This document shows positions 42,691-52,238 of a stretch of 64,000 bases of DNA, one piece after another (within the stretch, counting starts at the first letter, position 1; every line of letters begins with the position of its first letter). The position numbers were made by a program, and so were the translations under genes. The DNA comes from Methanomicrobiales archaeon (GTDB lineage: Archaea; Halobacteriota; Methanomicrobia; Methanomicrobiales; JACTUA01), in the NCBI GenBank assembly GCA_030019205.1, contig JASEFH010000004.1, positions 90,039-154,038 on the forward strand. The letters run 5' to 3'. The notes under the pieces are model-generated. The model ran no database searches. It was not told where the DNA came from and was given only the letters and a program-made list of their open reading frames with translations.

Positions 42691-43108
42691 TGCCTTCCCC
42701 CTCCTCCGTCTCTTCCTCGGGAGCGCTCTCCTTCGCAGCCTTCGGGTTCAGGACCCGGAATCCGCCTGCGATGGCGGCTGCCTGGACCTCCTTCCGCTTT
42801 CTCCCGCCGACCGTTCCCGCAATGCGGATCGCGTGCTGCGCCGGATCCAGGTCCGCAAGATCGGCCGCATTGAACACCAGAACGTCCCGGAATCCGCTGG
42901 GGTGGAGTTCGCGGACGAGGATGGGGCTGCCGTAGCCGGGCGCGGGCAGAGGCCCCTTCGCCTTCAGCTGGCGCCGCAGTTTGTTGTGCTGGCCCCGCGG
43001 CCTCCGCCAGACATCGGCGAGTTTCTTCTTCTGGTGCACGCCCCGCCGGCGGAAATGGGTCTCTTTACCCCTGCGTATCCGTATCAATCGAATTCTGTCG
43101 TCTGCCAT
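42683..43108 (-). CDS. rpl32e: Large ribosomal subunit protein eL32
   Basis: Protein of 141 residues. The eL32 core HFRRRGVHQKKKLADVWRRP and GYGSPILVRELHPSGFRDVL is clear, with a short acidic C-terminal tail (ESAPEEETEEGEGNE) that is probably disordered. It lies between uL6 and eL19. Confidence 0.94.
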   Translation of the reverse strand: MADDRIRLIRIRRGKETHFRRRGVHQKKKLADVWRRPRGQHNKLRRQLKAKGPLPAPGYGSPILVRELHPSGFRDVLVFNAADLADLDPAQHAIRIAGTVGGRKRKEVQAAAIAGGFRVLNPKAAKESAPEEETEEGEGNE

Positions 43109-43109
43109 T

Positions 43110-43634
43110 TCACACCCTCTCCACCAGGTAGATGCCGTCCTGGAACACCCGCGGGTCGCGGTAGCGGATCTTGGTCGCCCGCTCGATGGAGGCGGCGGTG
43201 TTGCCCACCGACTCCTTGTCGATGCCGCTGATGACGACCTCGTCGTTTCCGACGGCGACTTTTACGCCTTCCCGTATCGTTGCGTAGCGCGGTTTCTTCT
43301 CACCGAGGAAGTTGTTGATCTCGACCCTGTCCCCCACCACCTTCAGCTGGATGGGGAAGTGGCTGTAGACCACCTTCATGCGGTACTCGTAGCCTTCCGT
43401 CACGCCGCGGCACATGTTGCGGATGTGCGCTGCAAAGGTGCCGCACATCGCGATCAGGTCCTTTCTCCTCGATGCGGTGCCGACGGTGCACTCCCTGCCG
43501 TCGCACGCGATGGTGATCCCGGGATACTGCATCTCGCGCCGGACGACGCCGCGGGGGCCGCTGACGGTGATTCGACCGTCCTCCTGCGCGATGTTCACCC
43601 CCGCAGGTATCTTGATCGTGTGTATCGTTGCCAT
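43110..43634 (-). CDS. rpl6: Large ribosomal subunit protein uL6
   Basis: Protein of 174 residues with the two uL6 repeats; MATIHTIKIPAGVNIAQEDG, ITVSGPRGVVRREMQYPGIT and C-terminal GIDKESVGNTAASIERATKI and YRDPRVFQDGIYLVERV. I used the ATG at 43634 rather than longer upstream readings, which are uS8 shadows. Confidence 0.95.
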   Translation of the reverse strand: MATIHTIKIPAGVNIAQEDGRITVSGPRGVVRREMQYPGITIACDGRECTVGTASRRKDLIAMCGTFAAHIRNMCRGVTEGYEYRMKVVYSHFPIQLKVVGDRVEINNFLGEKKPRYATIREGVKVAVGNDEVVISGIDKESVGNTAASIERATKIRYRDPRVFQDGIYLVERV

Positions 43635-43642
43635 ATGCGCCC

Positions 43643-44035
43643 CTAGTACACGTATCCCAGCAGCTGCCCGCCGATGCCCTTCATCCGCGCCTCCTCGTGG
43701 GACATGACCCCCTGCGAGGTGGTCAGGATGAGTATGCCGAAGTTCTTCGCCGGCAGGTACCGCGTCTCCCAGTACTCCATCTTGTCGAGCTCCACGTCGA
43801 ACCGCGGCGTGATCGAGCCGCACTTGTTGATCCGCCCGCTGAGCAGGACCCGGAACTGGCCGCCGCGGCGATCGTCGATATACTCGAAGCCGCTGATGTA
43901 GCCCCGCTCCTGCATGATCCGGAGCATGGCACCCATGAGCTTGCTCGCCGGCTCCACGATGCACTCGGATTTGCCGGTATCGGCCGCGTTCTTGATGGTG
44001 CTCATCGCGTCAGAGATAGTATCCAGTCGTGCCAT
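43643..44035 (-). CDS. rps8: Small ribosomal subunit protein uS8
   Basis: Protein of 130 residues, exactly the usual archaeal length. It begins [20 protein letters not shown] and ends [20 protein letters not shown] then GQLLGYVY. The start at 44035 gives the family N-terminus. It follows uS14 by eight bases. Confidence 0.96.
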   Translation of the reverse strand: MARLDTISDAMSTIKNAADTGKSECIVEPASKLMGAMLRIMQERGYISGFEYIDDRRGGQFRVLLSGRINKCGSITPRFDVELDKMEYWETRYLPAKNFGILILTTSQGVMSHEEARMKGIGGQLLGYVY

Positions 44036-44043
44036 GTCTCCCC

Positions 44044-44202
44044 TCAGGTATATTTTCGAAATCCCATCTGCCGGGCCCACTCACGGAAACACTGGCGGCA
44101 GAGATTGATGTGGTACTTGCGCACAAGACCCTGCTTGCGCCCGCAGAGCAGGCACGCGTGTGCCCCGCGCCCGAACTTCTTCTGCTTCTGCTCGTTGCCC
44201 AT
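44044..44202 (-). CDS. rps14: Small ribosomal subunit protein uS14 (zinc form)
   Basis: Very short gene of 52 codons, translated by hand: [52 protein letters not shown]. Two CxxC pairs (Cys17/20 and Cys35/38) form the zinc ribbon of archaeal uS14. The ATG follows GGTGGAGGTGC. It fills the gap between uL5 and uS8, where uS14 belongs. Confidence 0.96.
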   Translation of the reverse strand: MGNEQKQKKFGRGAHACLLCGRKQGLVRKYHINLCRQCFREWARQMGFRKYT

Positions 44203-44203
44203 G

Positions 44204-44731
44204 CTAGAGCACCTCCACCTGGTAGCGCTCCTTCAGAAACGCCATCGCCTCTTCCGGCTTCACCCTCTGCTTCGCGGGGAGCCGCTTCTGCTCGATCTTC
44301 CGCCGCGCGATGCGGATCCCGCGCCTCTCGATCACCATGTTGACGTCCATGCCGAAGATGCCGATCGCGGGATCGTACGCCATCCCCGGGAAATCGGTGT
44401 GCTCCTCGATCCCGAAGGAGACATTCCCGTCGCTGTCGAACTGGGATGCGGAGAGCCGCTTCTGGTTGATGGCCAGTGCCGTCTGCACGAAGGCCTCTGC
44501 GGCTTCGCCCCGCAGGGTCACCTTGCATCCGATGGGGGCGCCCTTGCGGATGCCGAACGCGGGCTGGGTCTTCCGGGCGATGGTGCGTACGGGCTTCTGG
44601 CCGGTGATGGTCTGCATCACGGCTTCGGCCTTCTCGAGCTTGTCGCCGCTCTCCCCGACGCCCATGTGCACCACGACCTTGTCGATGTAGAGCTCCCGCA
44701 TCGGGTTCCCGGCTGCCGTATCCGGCGTCAT
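44204..44731 (-). CDS. rpl5: Large ribosomal subunit protein uL5
   Basis: Protein of 175 residues that contacts 5S rRNA and the P-site t[43 protein letters not shown] and [20 protein letters not shown] are standard. Its first residues ([10 protein letters not shown]) overlap the end of eS4 by four bases; the Met before RELY is an alternative start. Confidence 0.95.
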   Translation of the reverse strand: MTPDTAAGNPMRELYIDKVVVHMGVGESGDKLEKAEAVMQTITGQKPVRTIARKTQPAFGIRKGAPIGCKVTLRGEAAEAFVQTALAINQKRLSASQFDSDGNVSFGIEEHTDFPGMAYDPAIGIFGMDVNMVIERRGIRIARRKIEQKRLPAKQRVKPEEAMAFLKERYQVEVL

Positions 44732-45456
44732 GACTCAACCACCCCCCATCTCCGGGCTGCGGCCGCATCCCGCCCGATCACGAAGACGTAGGTGCCGATC
44801 GTGTCGAAACGGCCCATGCCACCCTCGCCCTCCAGCACGACGCGGTTGGGGACACTCCCGGGCACGGTGGCGATCTCGACGATCCTGCCCACCATCCCCG
44901 CGTGCCGACCCCCGATGACCAGGGCGTAGGCGCCGATGCCGAAGGGGTAGTGCTCCAGGATCCGGAACCTCTCCGATTCGTCGAGCGCGATCACGATCGA
45001 GTCGCCGGGGCGGTAGGTGTTGTCCGCGAGAATGTTGGCTCCGAAGGACAGGTTCAGCTGCACCCTGCCGCCGGGAACGATGGTCTTTCCGCGGATCTTG
45101 GCGAGCCGCATCCGCGCATCCTCCTCCCCGATCTCGCGGGTAACGAGGTTTCCCTTCTCGTCCACCAGCACACGGTAGTGCTTGTGGATCCCCGGCAGGG
45201 AGACGACGTCGAAGATCCCGATGCCCAGGCCCGGGTCCGTCACGGCACGTCCGTTGACGATCACCGCCCTCTGGTTCAGGATCTGCTTCACCTCGTGCAT
45301 GGTGCGCGCGAGCCCCATGCGGTCCCGGAGCCAGACGGCGATCGGCATCGCGTTCCGGTCGTGCGGTCCGGGAGACGTCTTCGTCACCCATGCGCTGGTC
45401 TTCTTGCGGATGCGCCACGCGTCCGGGGCGGTCAGCCGCTTCCTGTAGTTGCCCAT
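44728..45456 (-). CDS. rps4e: Small ribosomal subunit protein eS4
   Basis: Archaeal/eukaryotic-only protein of 242 residues. It begins MGNYRKRLTAPDAWRIRKKT, with an S4-like segment (LNQRAVIVNGRAVTDPGLGI), and ends with a KOW-like region GGRHAGMVGRIVEIATVPGS. The order uL24-eS4-uL5 is the archaeal one. Confidence 0.95.
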   Translation of the reverse strand: MGNYRKRLTAPDAWRIRKKTSAWVTKTSPGPHDRNAMPIAVWLRDRMGLARTMHEVKQILNQRAVIVNGRAVTDPGLGIGIFDVVSLPGIHKHYRVLVDEKGNLVTREIGEEDARMRLAKIRGKTIVPGGRVQLNLSFGANILADNTYRPGDSIVIALDESERFRILEHYPFGIGAYALVIGGRHAGMVGRIVEIATVPGSVPNRVVLEGEGGMGRFDTIGTYVFVIGRDAAAARRWGVVES

Positions 45457-45457
45457 G

Positions 45458-45823
45458 TCAGCGACCTCCCGCGAACGATTCGCTCCGGCGCCCGTCTTCC
45501 AGGTTCAGCCTGGTGATCACCACATTCGAGGCGTGGACGGGCCGCGGCACCTCTTTGCCGTCCGCCTTGACCAGGGACACTCCGCCGATCACCAGCATGC
45601 TGGTTACGGTGTCCACGGACTCGACCGTGCCCTCCTCTCCGGCGAAGTCGCCGCGGAGCACCCGGACGGTGTCTCCCGTCACCACGCGGGCGCTTCTCCG
45701 CCCGTACTTCTCCCGCAGATCGGCCGCGAGGGGAGCGGAGAGGAAACGGCTCTTCGCGTGGTTCGGCGCGTTCTTCTGTGCCCTGCGCTGCTTTCTGGGC
45801 TGTTCGCTGCGTGTAATCGTCAT
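45458..45823 (-). CDS. rpl24: Large ribosomal subunit protein uL24
   Basis: Protein of 121 residues containing the KOW motif VVTGDTVRVLRGDFAGEEGT, with the archaeal N-terminal extension (SEQPRKQRRAQKNAPNHAKS). It assists early folding of 23S rRNA and lies near the exit tunnel. One base separates it from eS4. Confidence 0.95.
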   Translation of the reverse strand: MTITRSEQPRKQRRAQKNAPNHAKSRFLSAPLAADLREKYGRRSARVVTGDTVRVLRGDFAGEEGTVESVDTVTSMLVIGGVSLVKADGKEVPRPVHASNVVITRLNLEDGRRSESFAGGR

Positions 45824-45837
45824 TGTTTCAGCCTCTC

Positions 45838-46236
45838 CTAGACGATGATCGTCGCCATGGAGCCGATCTTCGGGAACCGCTCGGCGACCTCGCGTGCGAC
45901 CGGGCCCTTGATCTCCGTCCCCTTGGGCTCGTGCTTCTCGTTCACGATGACGACCGCGTTCTCGTCGAAGGAGACCCGGAGCCCGTCGATGCGCCGGAAC
46001 TCCTTCCTCTGGCGGATCACGACGGCCTTCTCCAGCTTGCGGCGCATGTCGGGCGTGCCCTTCTTGACAGCCACCGTGGCCACGTCCCCGAGCCCCAGCC
46101 GCGGGGACCGCCGCATCACGCCGTGGAACCGGTCCACGGAGACGACCTCGACCAGGCGGGCGCCGGTATTGTCCGCGCAGATCAGGCGGGTACCCACGTT
46201 CAGCGGACGGGGCACCGTGGACTGCTTCGCCTTCAT
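45838..46236 (-). CDS. rpl14: Large ribosomal subunit protein uL14
   Basis: Protein of 132 residues: [40 protein letters not shown] and [20 protein letters not shown] are all diagnostic. The ATG at 46236 overlaps the uS17 stop by four bases; upstream in-frame codons belong to uS17. Confidence 0.96.
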   Translation of the reverse strand: MKAKQSTVPRPLNVGTRLICADNTGARLVEVVSVDRFHGVMRRSPRLGLGDVATVAVKKGTPDMRRKLEKAVVIRQRKEFRRIDGLRVSFDENAVVIVNEKHEPKGTEIKGPVAREVAERFPKIGSMATIIV

Positions 46237-46559
46237 GGGGCGAGCACCTCCACCACGACGAAATGCTTGGTCTTGGAGATTGGCCTGCACTCGGCGATCT
46301 TCACCCGGTCACCCTCCCGGGCGTTGATGCAGGGAGGGTTGTGGGCATGGATGCCGGAGCTCCGCTTCTCGTAGCGGTTGAACTTCTTGACGTAGTGCAG
46401 GTACTCGCGTCCCACGACTACCGATCCTTCCATTCGGTCGCTCACGACGTTGCCGGTGATCACCTGGCCGCGCACCGGCAAGGTGCCGTGAAACGGACAA
46501 AATACGTCGGTGCACTCCTTGCTCGGAGGCTTGACGTCCAATCCTATGTTACGTGCCAT
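46233..46559 (-). CDS. rps17: Small ribosomal subunit protein uS17
   Basis: Protein of 108 residues, archaeal uS17 (S11e-like): [40 protein letters not shown] and [20 protein letters not shown]. Two cysteines near residue 20 are common in archaeal forms. It follows rnp1 after two bases. Confidence 0.95.
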   Translation of the reverse strand: MARNIGLDVKPPSKECTDVFCPFHGTLPVRGQVITGNVVSDRMEGSVVVGREYLHYVKKFNRYEKRSSGIHAHNPPCINAREGDRVKIAECRPISKTKHFVVVEVLAP

Positions 46560-46561
46560 AT

Positions 46562-46855
46562 TTATTTACCTCTGATATCGACTCGCTTCTCGGGCCGCAT
46601 CTCGAGCGCGGACCCCTGCACGTCCACCACGGTGCCATCCGGCAGCCAGAGCCGGAACGTGGTGTGGCGCTTGGGGATCTTCTTCTCGCCCGATGCCGTG
46701 CTGATCACGATCATGCTCCGGGTCTCGTCGACGATCATCCCCTGCATACCCCGGTGCGTCGGGTTGCGGGCGTCCACAACGGATGCCGCCAGCCCGATCA
46801 GTTCGTGGCGGAGCACGGTATCGCGCGTTATCGGAGATCCCATGTCTGCACTCAC
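46562..46855 (-). CDS. rnp1: Ribonuclease P protein component 1 (Rpp29/Pop4)
   Basis: Protein of 97 residues of the RNase P Rpp29 family, which helps process tRNA 5' ends. [40 protein letters not shown] and [17 protein letters not shown] match. The GTG start at 46855 overlaps the uL29 stop; an ATG four codons in (46843) is an alternative. Its position between uL29 and uS17 is the archaeal standard. Confidence 0.93.
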   Translation of the reverse strand: MSADMGSPITRDTVLRHELIGLAASVVDARNPTHRGMQGMIVDETRSMIVISTASGEKKIPKRHTTFRLWLPDGTVVDVQGSALEMRPEKRVDIRGK

Positions 46856-47067
46856 GCTTCAGGAGCCCGGCGGGCCCTCTGGTTCATCTCGGTCTTGATC
46901 CGTGCTATCGTTCTCTTCAGCTCGCGGATGCGCCCGGGGTTCTCCGTCGATCCGCCGGTGCCCACCTTTCCGTACTTCTGGACGAGCTCCATCTGCAGCT
47001 TCTGGAGCTGCTCGGCGAGCTCCGTGTCCCGCATCTGGTGGACCTCGTTGGCGCGGAAGATGGCCAC
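46852..47067 (-). CDS. rpl29: Large ribosomal subunit protein uL29
   Basis: Protein of 71 residues, two helices typical of uL29: MAIFRANEVHQMRDTELAEQ, LQKLQMELVQKYGKVGTGGS, RELKRTIARIKTEMNQRARR. It sits between uS3 and rnp1. Confidence 0.94.
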   Translation of the reverse strand: MAIFRANEVHQMRDTELAEQLQKLQMELVQKYGKVGTGGSTENPGRIRELKRTIARIKTEMNQRARRAPEA

Positions 47068-47068
47068 G

Positions 47069-47758
47069 CTACACCTCCTCCTCGAACTCCTCTTCGGGAA
47101 GCGCCGCCTCGACCTCCTCGCCGACCTCCGTCACGGTGATCCCGGGCGGAGCCTCCTCCTTCGCCGCCTCGACGACCCTGAAGTCGTCCGGGAGCGCTGC
47201 CTGCGGCGGGATGATCTTGACCTGGACGCCGATCACCCCGAGCTTCTTCACGGCGACCGCATAGCCCCTCTCGACGATGGCGATGCTCGGTTCACCGGCG
47301 TGCTTGATGTAGCCTTCGACGAACTTCTGCACCCGGGCCCGGGGGCCGGTCAGCTTGCCGGCGATGATGACCTCGCAGCCCAGGGCTCCGGACTCCATCA
47401 CACGGCGGATGATGCTGGAGCCCGCCTTCCGGAAGTACCAGCCCCGCTCCAGGGCGTTTGCCAGCCTCTCCGCCATGATCTGGGCGTTGTAGTTCGGGTT
47501 CTGGACCTGCAGCACCTCCACCTGGGGGGTCTCCACGCCGAACTGGGTTGCCAGATCCTGCGTGATCTGCCGCACCAGTTTCCCGCCCTTGCCGATCACG
47601 ATCCCCGGCTTCTCGGCATAGATGGTCACCTGGGTGCCGAGCGGTGTGCGGGCGAAGTCCATGCCGCCGTAGCCGGCACGCTTCAGCTCCTTCTGGAGGT
47701 AGCGCTCGACACGCACCTTGCGCACGCCTTCGGCGACGAACCGCCTCTCCACTGCCAT
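47069..47758 (-). CDS. rps3: Small ribosomal subunit protein uS3
   Basis: Protein of 229 residues. The KH domain GIVIGKGGKLVRQITQDLAT and C-terminal VMESGALGCEVIIAGKLTGP and RARVQKFVEGYIKHAGEPSI are characteristic. The last 30 residues are acidic, as in many archaeal uS3 proteins. It lines the mRNA entry channel. Confidence 0.96.
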   Translation of the reverse strand: MAVERRFVAEGVRKVRVERYLQKELKRAGYGGMDFARTPLGTQVTIYAEKPGIVIGKGGKLVRQITQDLATQFGVETPQVEVLQVQNPNYNAQIMAERLANALERGWYFRKAGSSIIRRVMESGALGCEVIIAGKLTGPRARVQKFVEGYIKHAGEPSIAIVERGYAVAVKKLGVIGVQVKIIPPQAALPDDFRVVEAAKEEAPPGITVTEVGEEVEAALPEEEFEEEV

Positions 47759-47759
47759 A

Positions 47760-48221
47760 TCACTCCACCTCCTTCACGATAACTTCCAGATTGACGGTCT
47801 CGCGCCTCTTCGGAGTCGCCCGCCCCATCGCCCGGGGGAAGTAGCCCTCGAACCGCCGTCCCCGGTTGGCGGATACATGGATGATCTTGAGTCGGGACGT
47901 GTCCAGCCCGCTGTACTCCGCGTTCTTCCCGACGGACTCGAGCAGGCGGATGAACTCCCGGGCCGCCTTCTGCGGGAACCGCCCCGCGTCCCAGCCCTGG
48001 AGCCCCCGCCGGTGCGCCACGTTGCGGTTGAACCGCTTGAAGGGAATCGCCTTCTTCTTCTCCGCGACCTGCTTCAGGTAGTCGATCGCCGCATCCGTCC
48101 GCATGAAGCGGATGAAGTTCGCGATCTCGATCGCGTGCTTGGGCGATATGGGCAGTTCGTTGGCCTTGGCGCGGGCGAACCCCTCCCCCTCAACCTGCAT
48201 GGAATACCTGGTCCTTGCCAT
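47760..48221 (-). CDS. rpl22: Large ribosomal subunit protein uL22
   Basis: Protein of 153 residues: [40 protein letters not shown] and the exit-tunnel hairpin region ending [21 protein letters not shown] used the ATG at 48221; a GTG three codons upstream overlaps the uS19 stop. Confidence 0.95.
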   Translation of the reverse strand: MARTRYSMQVEGEGFARAKANELPISPKHAIEIANFIRFMRTDAAIDYLKQVAEKKKAIPFKRFNRNVAHRRGLQGWDAGRFPQKAAREFIRLLESVGKNAEYSGLDTSRLKIIHVSANRGRRFEGYFPRAMGRATPKRRETVNLEVIVKEVE

Positions 48222-48226
48222 AGGGA

Positions 48227-48640
48227 TCACTTCAGGGGCACGTACTTGCTCGACCGCGTCGCACCGATACCGGCGCTCCCGTGCGAGACCCTTTTACGGG
48301 TCAGGGCAAACTCCCCCAGGTAGTGGAAGAGGGATTCGGGCTGGAGGTCGACTCTCACGAACTCCTTGCCGTTGTGGATCTCGATCGATCGGCCGATCAT
48401 CTCCGGCATGATCACCATGCTGCGCAGGTGGGTCCGCACCTTCGCCTCCCCGGCGCGGATGTCTGCCAGCAGACTCTCCTCGTCCCGGGTCAGGCCCCGC
48501 AGGAACTTCCGGCGGGCGCGTGCCGGCATGATCGCGACCAGATCGGTCATCCCCATCTGCTTCAGTTCGTCCATGCTGAACCCGCGGTAGGTGAACTCCT
48601 CACGCCGCCTCGGCATCCGTTTCGCTGTCTTCTTGACCAT
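48227..48640 (-). CDS. rps19: Small ribosomal subunit protein uS19
   Basis: Protein of 137 residues (S15e-like archaeal form): [60 protein letters not shown] and C-terminal [17 protein letters not shown]. It lies between uL2 and uL22. Confidence 0.96.
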   Translation of the reverse strand: MVKKTAKRMPRRREEFTYRGFSMDELKQMGMTDLVAIMPARARRKFLRGLTRDEESLLADIRAGEAKVRTHLRSMVIMPEMIGRSIEIHNGKEFVRVDLQPESLFHYLGEFALTRKRVSHGSAGIGATRSSKYVPLK

Positions 48641-48646
48641 GGCTCT

Positions 48647-49366
48647 CTACCTCTTCTTCTTGCCGGTTCGCCGGGCAGCGATCAGTCCTATCTTCCGTCC
48701 GGGCGGGGTTCCCCGCGATACGGTCTTGGGCCTCCCGGCATGCTGGTGTGCGCCGCCGCCGAAGGGATGGTCGATCACGTTCATGGCGACGCCCCGCACA
48801 TTCGGCCATTTCGAGGCCGTGTTCTTCATCTTGTGGTACTTCTTGCCGGCCTTCACGAAGGGCTTCTCCCCCCGGCCGCCGCCGGCCACGATGCCGACAG
48901 TCGCCAGGGAGCGGTTGTTGAACCACTTCGTCTTGCCGCTGGGCATGCGGACGCCCACCTTCCCGTCCTCGGACTTGCCCATGATGACGGCCTGGGCGCC
49001 CGACGATCGGACGAACTTCCCCCCGTCACCGGGGCGGGCCTCGATGTTGCAGACGTAGGCGCCGACGGGGATCGCCCCGAGGGGGAGGGTGTTTCCGCTC
49101 CGCACCTCTGCCTGCGCCCCCCAGGCGACCGTGTCGCCGGTGGCGAGCCCTTCGGTGGCGAGCATGTAGAACTTGCTGCCGTTCTCGAGCTGCACCCGTG
49201 CGATGGGCGCGTGCCGTGCCGGGTCGTGCTCGATGTCGATGACAGTCCCCCGGGCCTGCTCGTCCGGGGCCGCCGGGTGCTTCAGTTCTGCCTTGTAGTT
49301 GTGGGAAGGTGCGCGATAGGACGGGCCGCCTCTGCCCCTGTTCTGTGTCTGGATTCGATGTCCCAT
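48647..49366 (-). CDS. rpl2: Large ribosomal subunit protein uL2
   Basis: Protein of 239 residues needed for peptidyl transfer. MGHRIQTQNRGRGGPSYRAP at the start and the conserved histidine-bearing loop NVRGVAMNVIDHPFGGGAHQ near residue 200 are intact. It follows uL23 in the S10 order. Confidence 0.97.
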   Translation of the reverse strand: MGHRIQTQNRGRGGPSYRAPSHNYKAELKHPAAPDEQARGTVIDIEHDPARHAPIARVQLENGSKFYMLATEGLATGDTVAWGAQAEVRSGNTLPLGAIPVGAYVCNIEARPGDGGKFVRSSGAQAVIMGKSEDGKVGVRMPSGKTKWFNNRSLATVGIVAGGGRGEKPFVKAGKKYHKMKNTASKWPNVRGVAMNVIDHPFGGGAHQHAGRPKTVSRGTPPGRKIGLIAARRTGKKKR

Positions 49367-49374
49367 TTCCTCAC

Positions 49375-49623
49375 CTACATGATTCCAAGCCGGCTCAGGA
49401 TCTCCTCGGCGGCTTTTTCGTCCTGGAAGCTGACAATCGCCTTCTTCTCACCCTTCATGGTGAGCATGGTGCGGACGGATCTGACCTCTTTATCAAAGGC
49501 CCGCTCGATCTCTCTCTTGATCTCGCCCTTGGTCGCCTCCCGGTGCACCAGGAACTGGAGCTTGTTCTCGTTCTCCAGGAGCATCATGGCCTTCTCTGTC
49601 ACGAACGGATACTTCAGGACCAT
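49375..49623 (-). CDS. rpl23: Large ribosomal subunit protein uL23
   Basis: Protein of 82 residues: MVLKYPFVTEKAMMLLENEN, KLQFLVHREATKGEIKREIE, RTMLTMKGEKKAIVSFQDE. It forms the docking site near the exit tunnel. The ATG at 49623 is right for the family; upstream codons belong to uL4. Confidence 0.95.
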   Translation of the reverse strand: MVLKYPFVTEKAMMLLENENKLQFLVHREATKGEIKREIERAFDKEVRSVRTMLTMKGEKKAIVSFQDEKAAEEILSRLGIM

Positions 49624-49624
49624 C

Positions 49625-50371
49625 TCACATCCCCTCCAGCGTCCGCAGCGCACTCCGCGTCCAGAGGGTGAGTCTGCCCGCCTGGGCGCCGGGCGCCAGG
49701 TGCTCCGTGTTCAGCCGGCGGACGCTGACCGCGTCCACCCCTGCCAGGTTGGATGCGGCGCGCGAAGGCTCGCCGGCGGTCACGATCAGGATGCTCTTGC
49801 GCTGCTTGTAGCGGCGACCCCGCAGCTTGCCCCGCCCCGCACGGACGGTCCGGCTCGCCTTGGCCCGCTCCACGTCGGCGTACGCGCCCACGGCGCCCAG
49901 CACCGCGATGACCTCGGAGGTCTTCTCGAGGTGCTCGAACTCGTCGGTGAGCACCAGCGGGAGGGCCCCCTCGTAGCGGTGTCCCCGCATGCGGACGAGT
50001 TCCCCCCTGCACGTGGCTGCAATCGCTGATTGAAGCGCTTTTCTCTTCTCCTTCTTGTTGATCTTCTCGACGAGCACCTTCTCGGCCTTCGGCGGATGGG
50101 CCTCGCGCCCGCCCTTCGCCTGCGGCACGCGGGCGGCGCGGGACGCGTTCTTCAGCCGCGGCACCTGGGCGACACCCCTGCCGGATCCCCAGGAGTCCGC
50201 CGAGGTGCGGATGCCGGCGTAGACGTCGGTGCCGTGCGGCTGGAACCGCCGGCTCTGGATCGCCAGCACGTCTTTTTTGATGAGGTCCGGTCTGTAGTCC
50301 GACTCGAATACGGGCGGCAGCTCGATCTCTTCCACGACCCCGCCGTCCAGTGCTAGAACCTTTGCTCTCAT
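49625..50371 (-). CDS. rpl4: Large ribosomal subunit protein uL4
   Basis: Protein of 248 residues (L4/L1e type). [40 protein letters not shown] and the rRNA-binding loop are clear, as is [21 protein letters not shown] used ATG 50371, with GGTGATTGAG upstream; a GTG three codons earlier is possible. Confidence 0.95.
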   Translation of the reverse strand: MRAKVLALDGGVVEEIELPPVFESDYRPDLIKKDVLAIQSRRFQPHGTDVYAGIRTSADSWGSGRGVAQVPRLKNASRAARVPQAKGGREAHPPKAEKVLVEKINKKEKRKALQSAIAATCRGELVRMRGHRYEGALPLVLTDEFEHLEKTSEVIAVLGAVGAYADVERAKASRTVRAGRGKLRGRRYKQRKSILIVTAGEPSRAASNLAGVDAVSVRRLNTEHLAPGAQAGRLTLWTRSALRTLEGM

Positions 50372-50372
50372 C

Positions 50373-51386
50373 TCAATCACCCTGCTTGCTCTGGACGCTG
50401 ACCATGTGGATGACGGGTGTGCGAATCTTGTGTTCGCCCAGGCGCATTGCCGGGCGGATGCGGATCAGCCGCTTGCAGGGGCCCGGAACGGATCCCTTGA
50501 TCATGATGTAGGGATTGTGGACGATGCCGTAGTGGAGGAAACCTCCGCTCGGGGTGATCTCGCTGCCGTCCGTTCCGATCTTCAGGATGCGCTTGTTGAA
50601 CTCCGTGCGCTGCTGGTAGCCCGTCTGCCCCATCTGGGGAACCTGCCAGCGGATGTGGTGCGGGTTCCAGGGTCCCAGCGTGCCGATGTGCCGTTCCTTG
50701 CCCCCGCGGGAGTGCTTCCGCTTGCGCAGCTTGACGCCCCATCGCTTGACCGGCCCCTGCGTCCCCTTTCCCGTGGTGATCGCCGTGATGTCGGCGTAGG
50801 CGCCGGGCTCGATGACCTTCTCGACGCCCACCTCTTTCCCCAGGATGGAGAGGCCGAACTCGAACCGCTCGGGAAGAGCGCTGCCGCCGATGCGGATCTC
50901 CATCAGGTCGGGGACCTTCTTGGGGATGCCGCTCACCGCTGCCGGCTGCGTGTACATCAGGGCAAAGAGATCGGAGACGCTGCCGCTCCCGATCCCGGCG
51001 CGGATGGTCTCGAGCGCCTTCTCGTGGTCATTCTTTCCGGCGGTGAGCCGCCTCTTCAGCTCCGGATCGAGCGTCTCCGCCCACACCTCCGTGAGTGCAT
51101 GGCTGCCGTAGGTGTCCCTGGTGTAGGCGCGCAGTGCCGCCACCTTCATCGAGGGGACCTCCACGATGGTCACCGGGACCATGATGTCCTTCCCCTCGGT
51201 GGGGCTGTTCTTGTGATCGTCGACCATGATCACGTGCGTCATGCCTACCTTGTAGCCGGCAAACCCCTGCAGAACGGGGGCCCCTGCCGTTTCAGCCCAG
51301 GACTGGTACTTCGGTACCGGGCTCCGGGCGCGTTTCCTCGGGCTGTAGGCAAGGGATCCCCTGCGCGGTCTCGTTGCTTTGGGCAT
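50373..51386 (-). CDS. rpl3: Large ribosomal subunit protein uL3
   Basis: Archaeal uL3 of 337 residues. The start [20 protein letters not shown] and the loop [20 protein letters not shown], which reaches towards the peptidyl transferase centre, are intact; [20 protein letters not shown] is also diagnostic. It is the first ribosomal gene of the superoperon, 15 bases after the SPOUT gene. Confidence 0.96.
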   Translation of the reverse strand: MPKATRPRRGSLAYSPRKRARSPVPKYQSWAETAGAPVLQGFAGYKVGMTHVIMVDDHKNSPTEGKDIMVPVTIVEVPSMKVAALRAYTRDTYGSHALTEVWAETLDPELKRRLTAGKNDHEKALETIRAGIGSGSVSDLFALMYTQPAAVSGIPKKVPDLMEIRIGGSALPERFEFGLSILGKEVGVEKVIEPGAYADITAITTGKGTQGPVKRWGVKLRKRKHSRGGKERHIGTLGPWNPHHIRWQVPQMGQTGYQQRTEFNKRILKIGTDGSEITPSGGFLHYGIVHNPYIMIKGSVPGPCKRLIRIRPAMRLGEHKIRTPVIHMVSVQSKQGD

Positions 51387-51401
51387 ACTCTTCTAACCCC
51401 T

Positions 51402-52238
51402 CTACTCTTCGATGATGTTGATCAGTGCGAGTGCCGCTGTTACGGCCTCTTCTGTTCGTACGGTTGCGGAGCCCTGACCGGGCACGACATTGATCCAGGC
51501 GTCGGCGAACTCCGAGCCGGAGTGCCCCTCCCGCTCGAGAAGCGCCGGTACACCGTGATGCGGCGAGCCGAACGCCACGATCGCATCCCCCCGGCAGCGT
51601 GTGAGCCGCTGCCGGAGTGTGTCGCAGGTGGCGACCTCACCCTGCACCGACGTAACGAGGACGCATGGCGTCTCCCGGAGCAGCGGGTACAGGGTGGGAT
51701 GGAACGTGGTTCTGTATCCCCAGTACTCCGGGGATGCTTCTGGCGTGCACCAGAATACCCCGTCTCGCGAATAGATCCTGACCGTGATCCGCCTTCCCGC
51801 AGGCACGGGTTCGGCCATGGGAACCGGGCTCGTTGCACCAACGTCCACCCAGGCGGACACGTCAGATCCGGCGTCTGTCAGCCCGTTGTGCTTCAGCACA
51901 ACTCCTTCTCTATACTGCCCCTCTATGAGGGCGGGTTCAACCCTATGGTGCGGCAACCGCAGCGGCGGCAGCACACCCGCATACTGCAGCTCCTTCATCT
52001 GCCTGAAGAGATGCTTGCGGAGGTACTGCGGCGTCTCGGCGTACCGGAGCAGCGCGACGATCTCCCGTGAGTCATCGTGCCGCGGGTCCCGGTACACCGC
52101 GACCTCGTCGACGCGGAAGACACCGGCAGCCCGGGCGATCTGGCCGACCTTGTAGGCCCTGAGTTTCCTGTCCGCCGTCTCTTCCGCAAACGATGACGGA
52201 ATGGCAATCGAGAGTCTTCTCGACCGTTTCTTTACCAT
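51402..52238 (-). CDS. SPOUT-family putative RNA (uridine-N3-type) methyltransferase
   Basis: Protein of 278 residues of the archaeal COG2106/DUF171 type. An N-terminal MVKKRSRRLSIAIPSSFAEE and YKVGQIARAAGVFRVDEVAV begin the knot-forming alpha/beta fold; an OB-like insert is in the middle (REGVVLKHNGLTDAGSDVSA), and the C-terminal half has AIVAFGSPHHGVPALLEREG and WINVVPGQGSATVRTEEAVT, the SAM-binding knot. I chose the ATG at 52238 because a TATA-like TTTAATAG lies about 35 bases upstream inside longer readings. It heads the ribosomal operon, as in many archaea; relatives methylate 23S rRNA. Confidence 0.88.
   Translation of the reverse strand: MVKKRSRRLSIAIPSSFAEETADRKLRAYKVGQIARAAGVFRVDEVAVYRDPRHDDSREIVALLRYAETPQYLRKHLFRQMKELQYAGVLPPLRLPHHRVEPALIEGQYREGVVLKHNGLTDAGSDVSAWVDVGATSPVPMAEPVPAGRRITVRIYSRDGVFWCTPEASPEYWGYRTTFHPTLYPLLRETPCVLVTSVQGEVATCDTLRQRLTRCRGDAIVAFGSPHHGVPALLEREGHSGSEFADAWINVVPGQGSATVRTEEAVTAALALINIIEE

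Noticed and set aside
48281..50029. A 582-codon plus-strand frame across uS19-uL4
   Set aside because: Antisense shadow of ribosomal protein genes.
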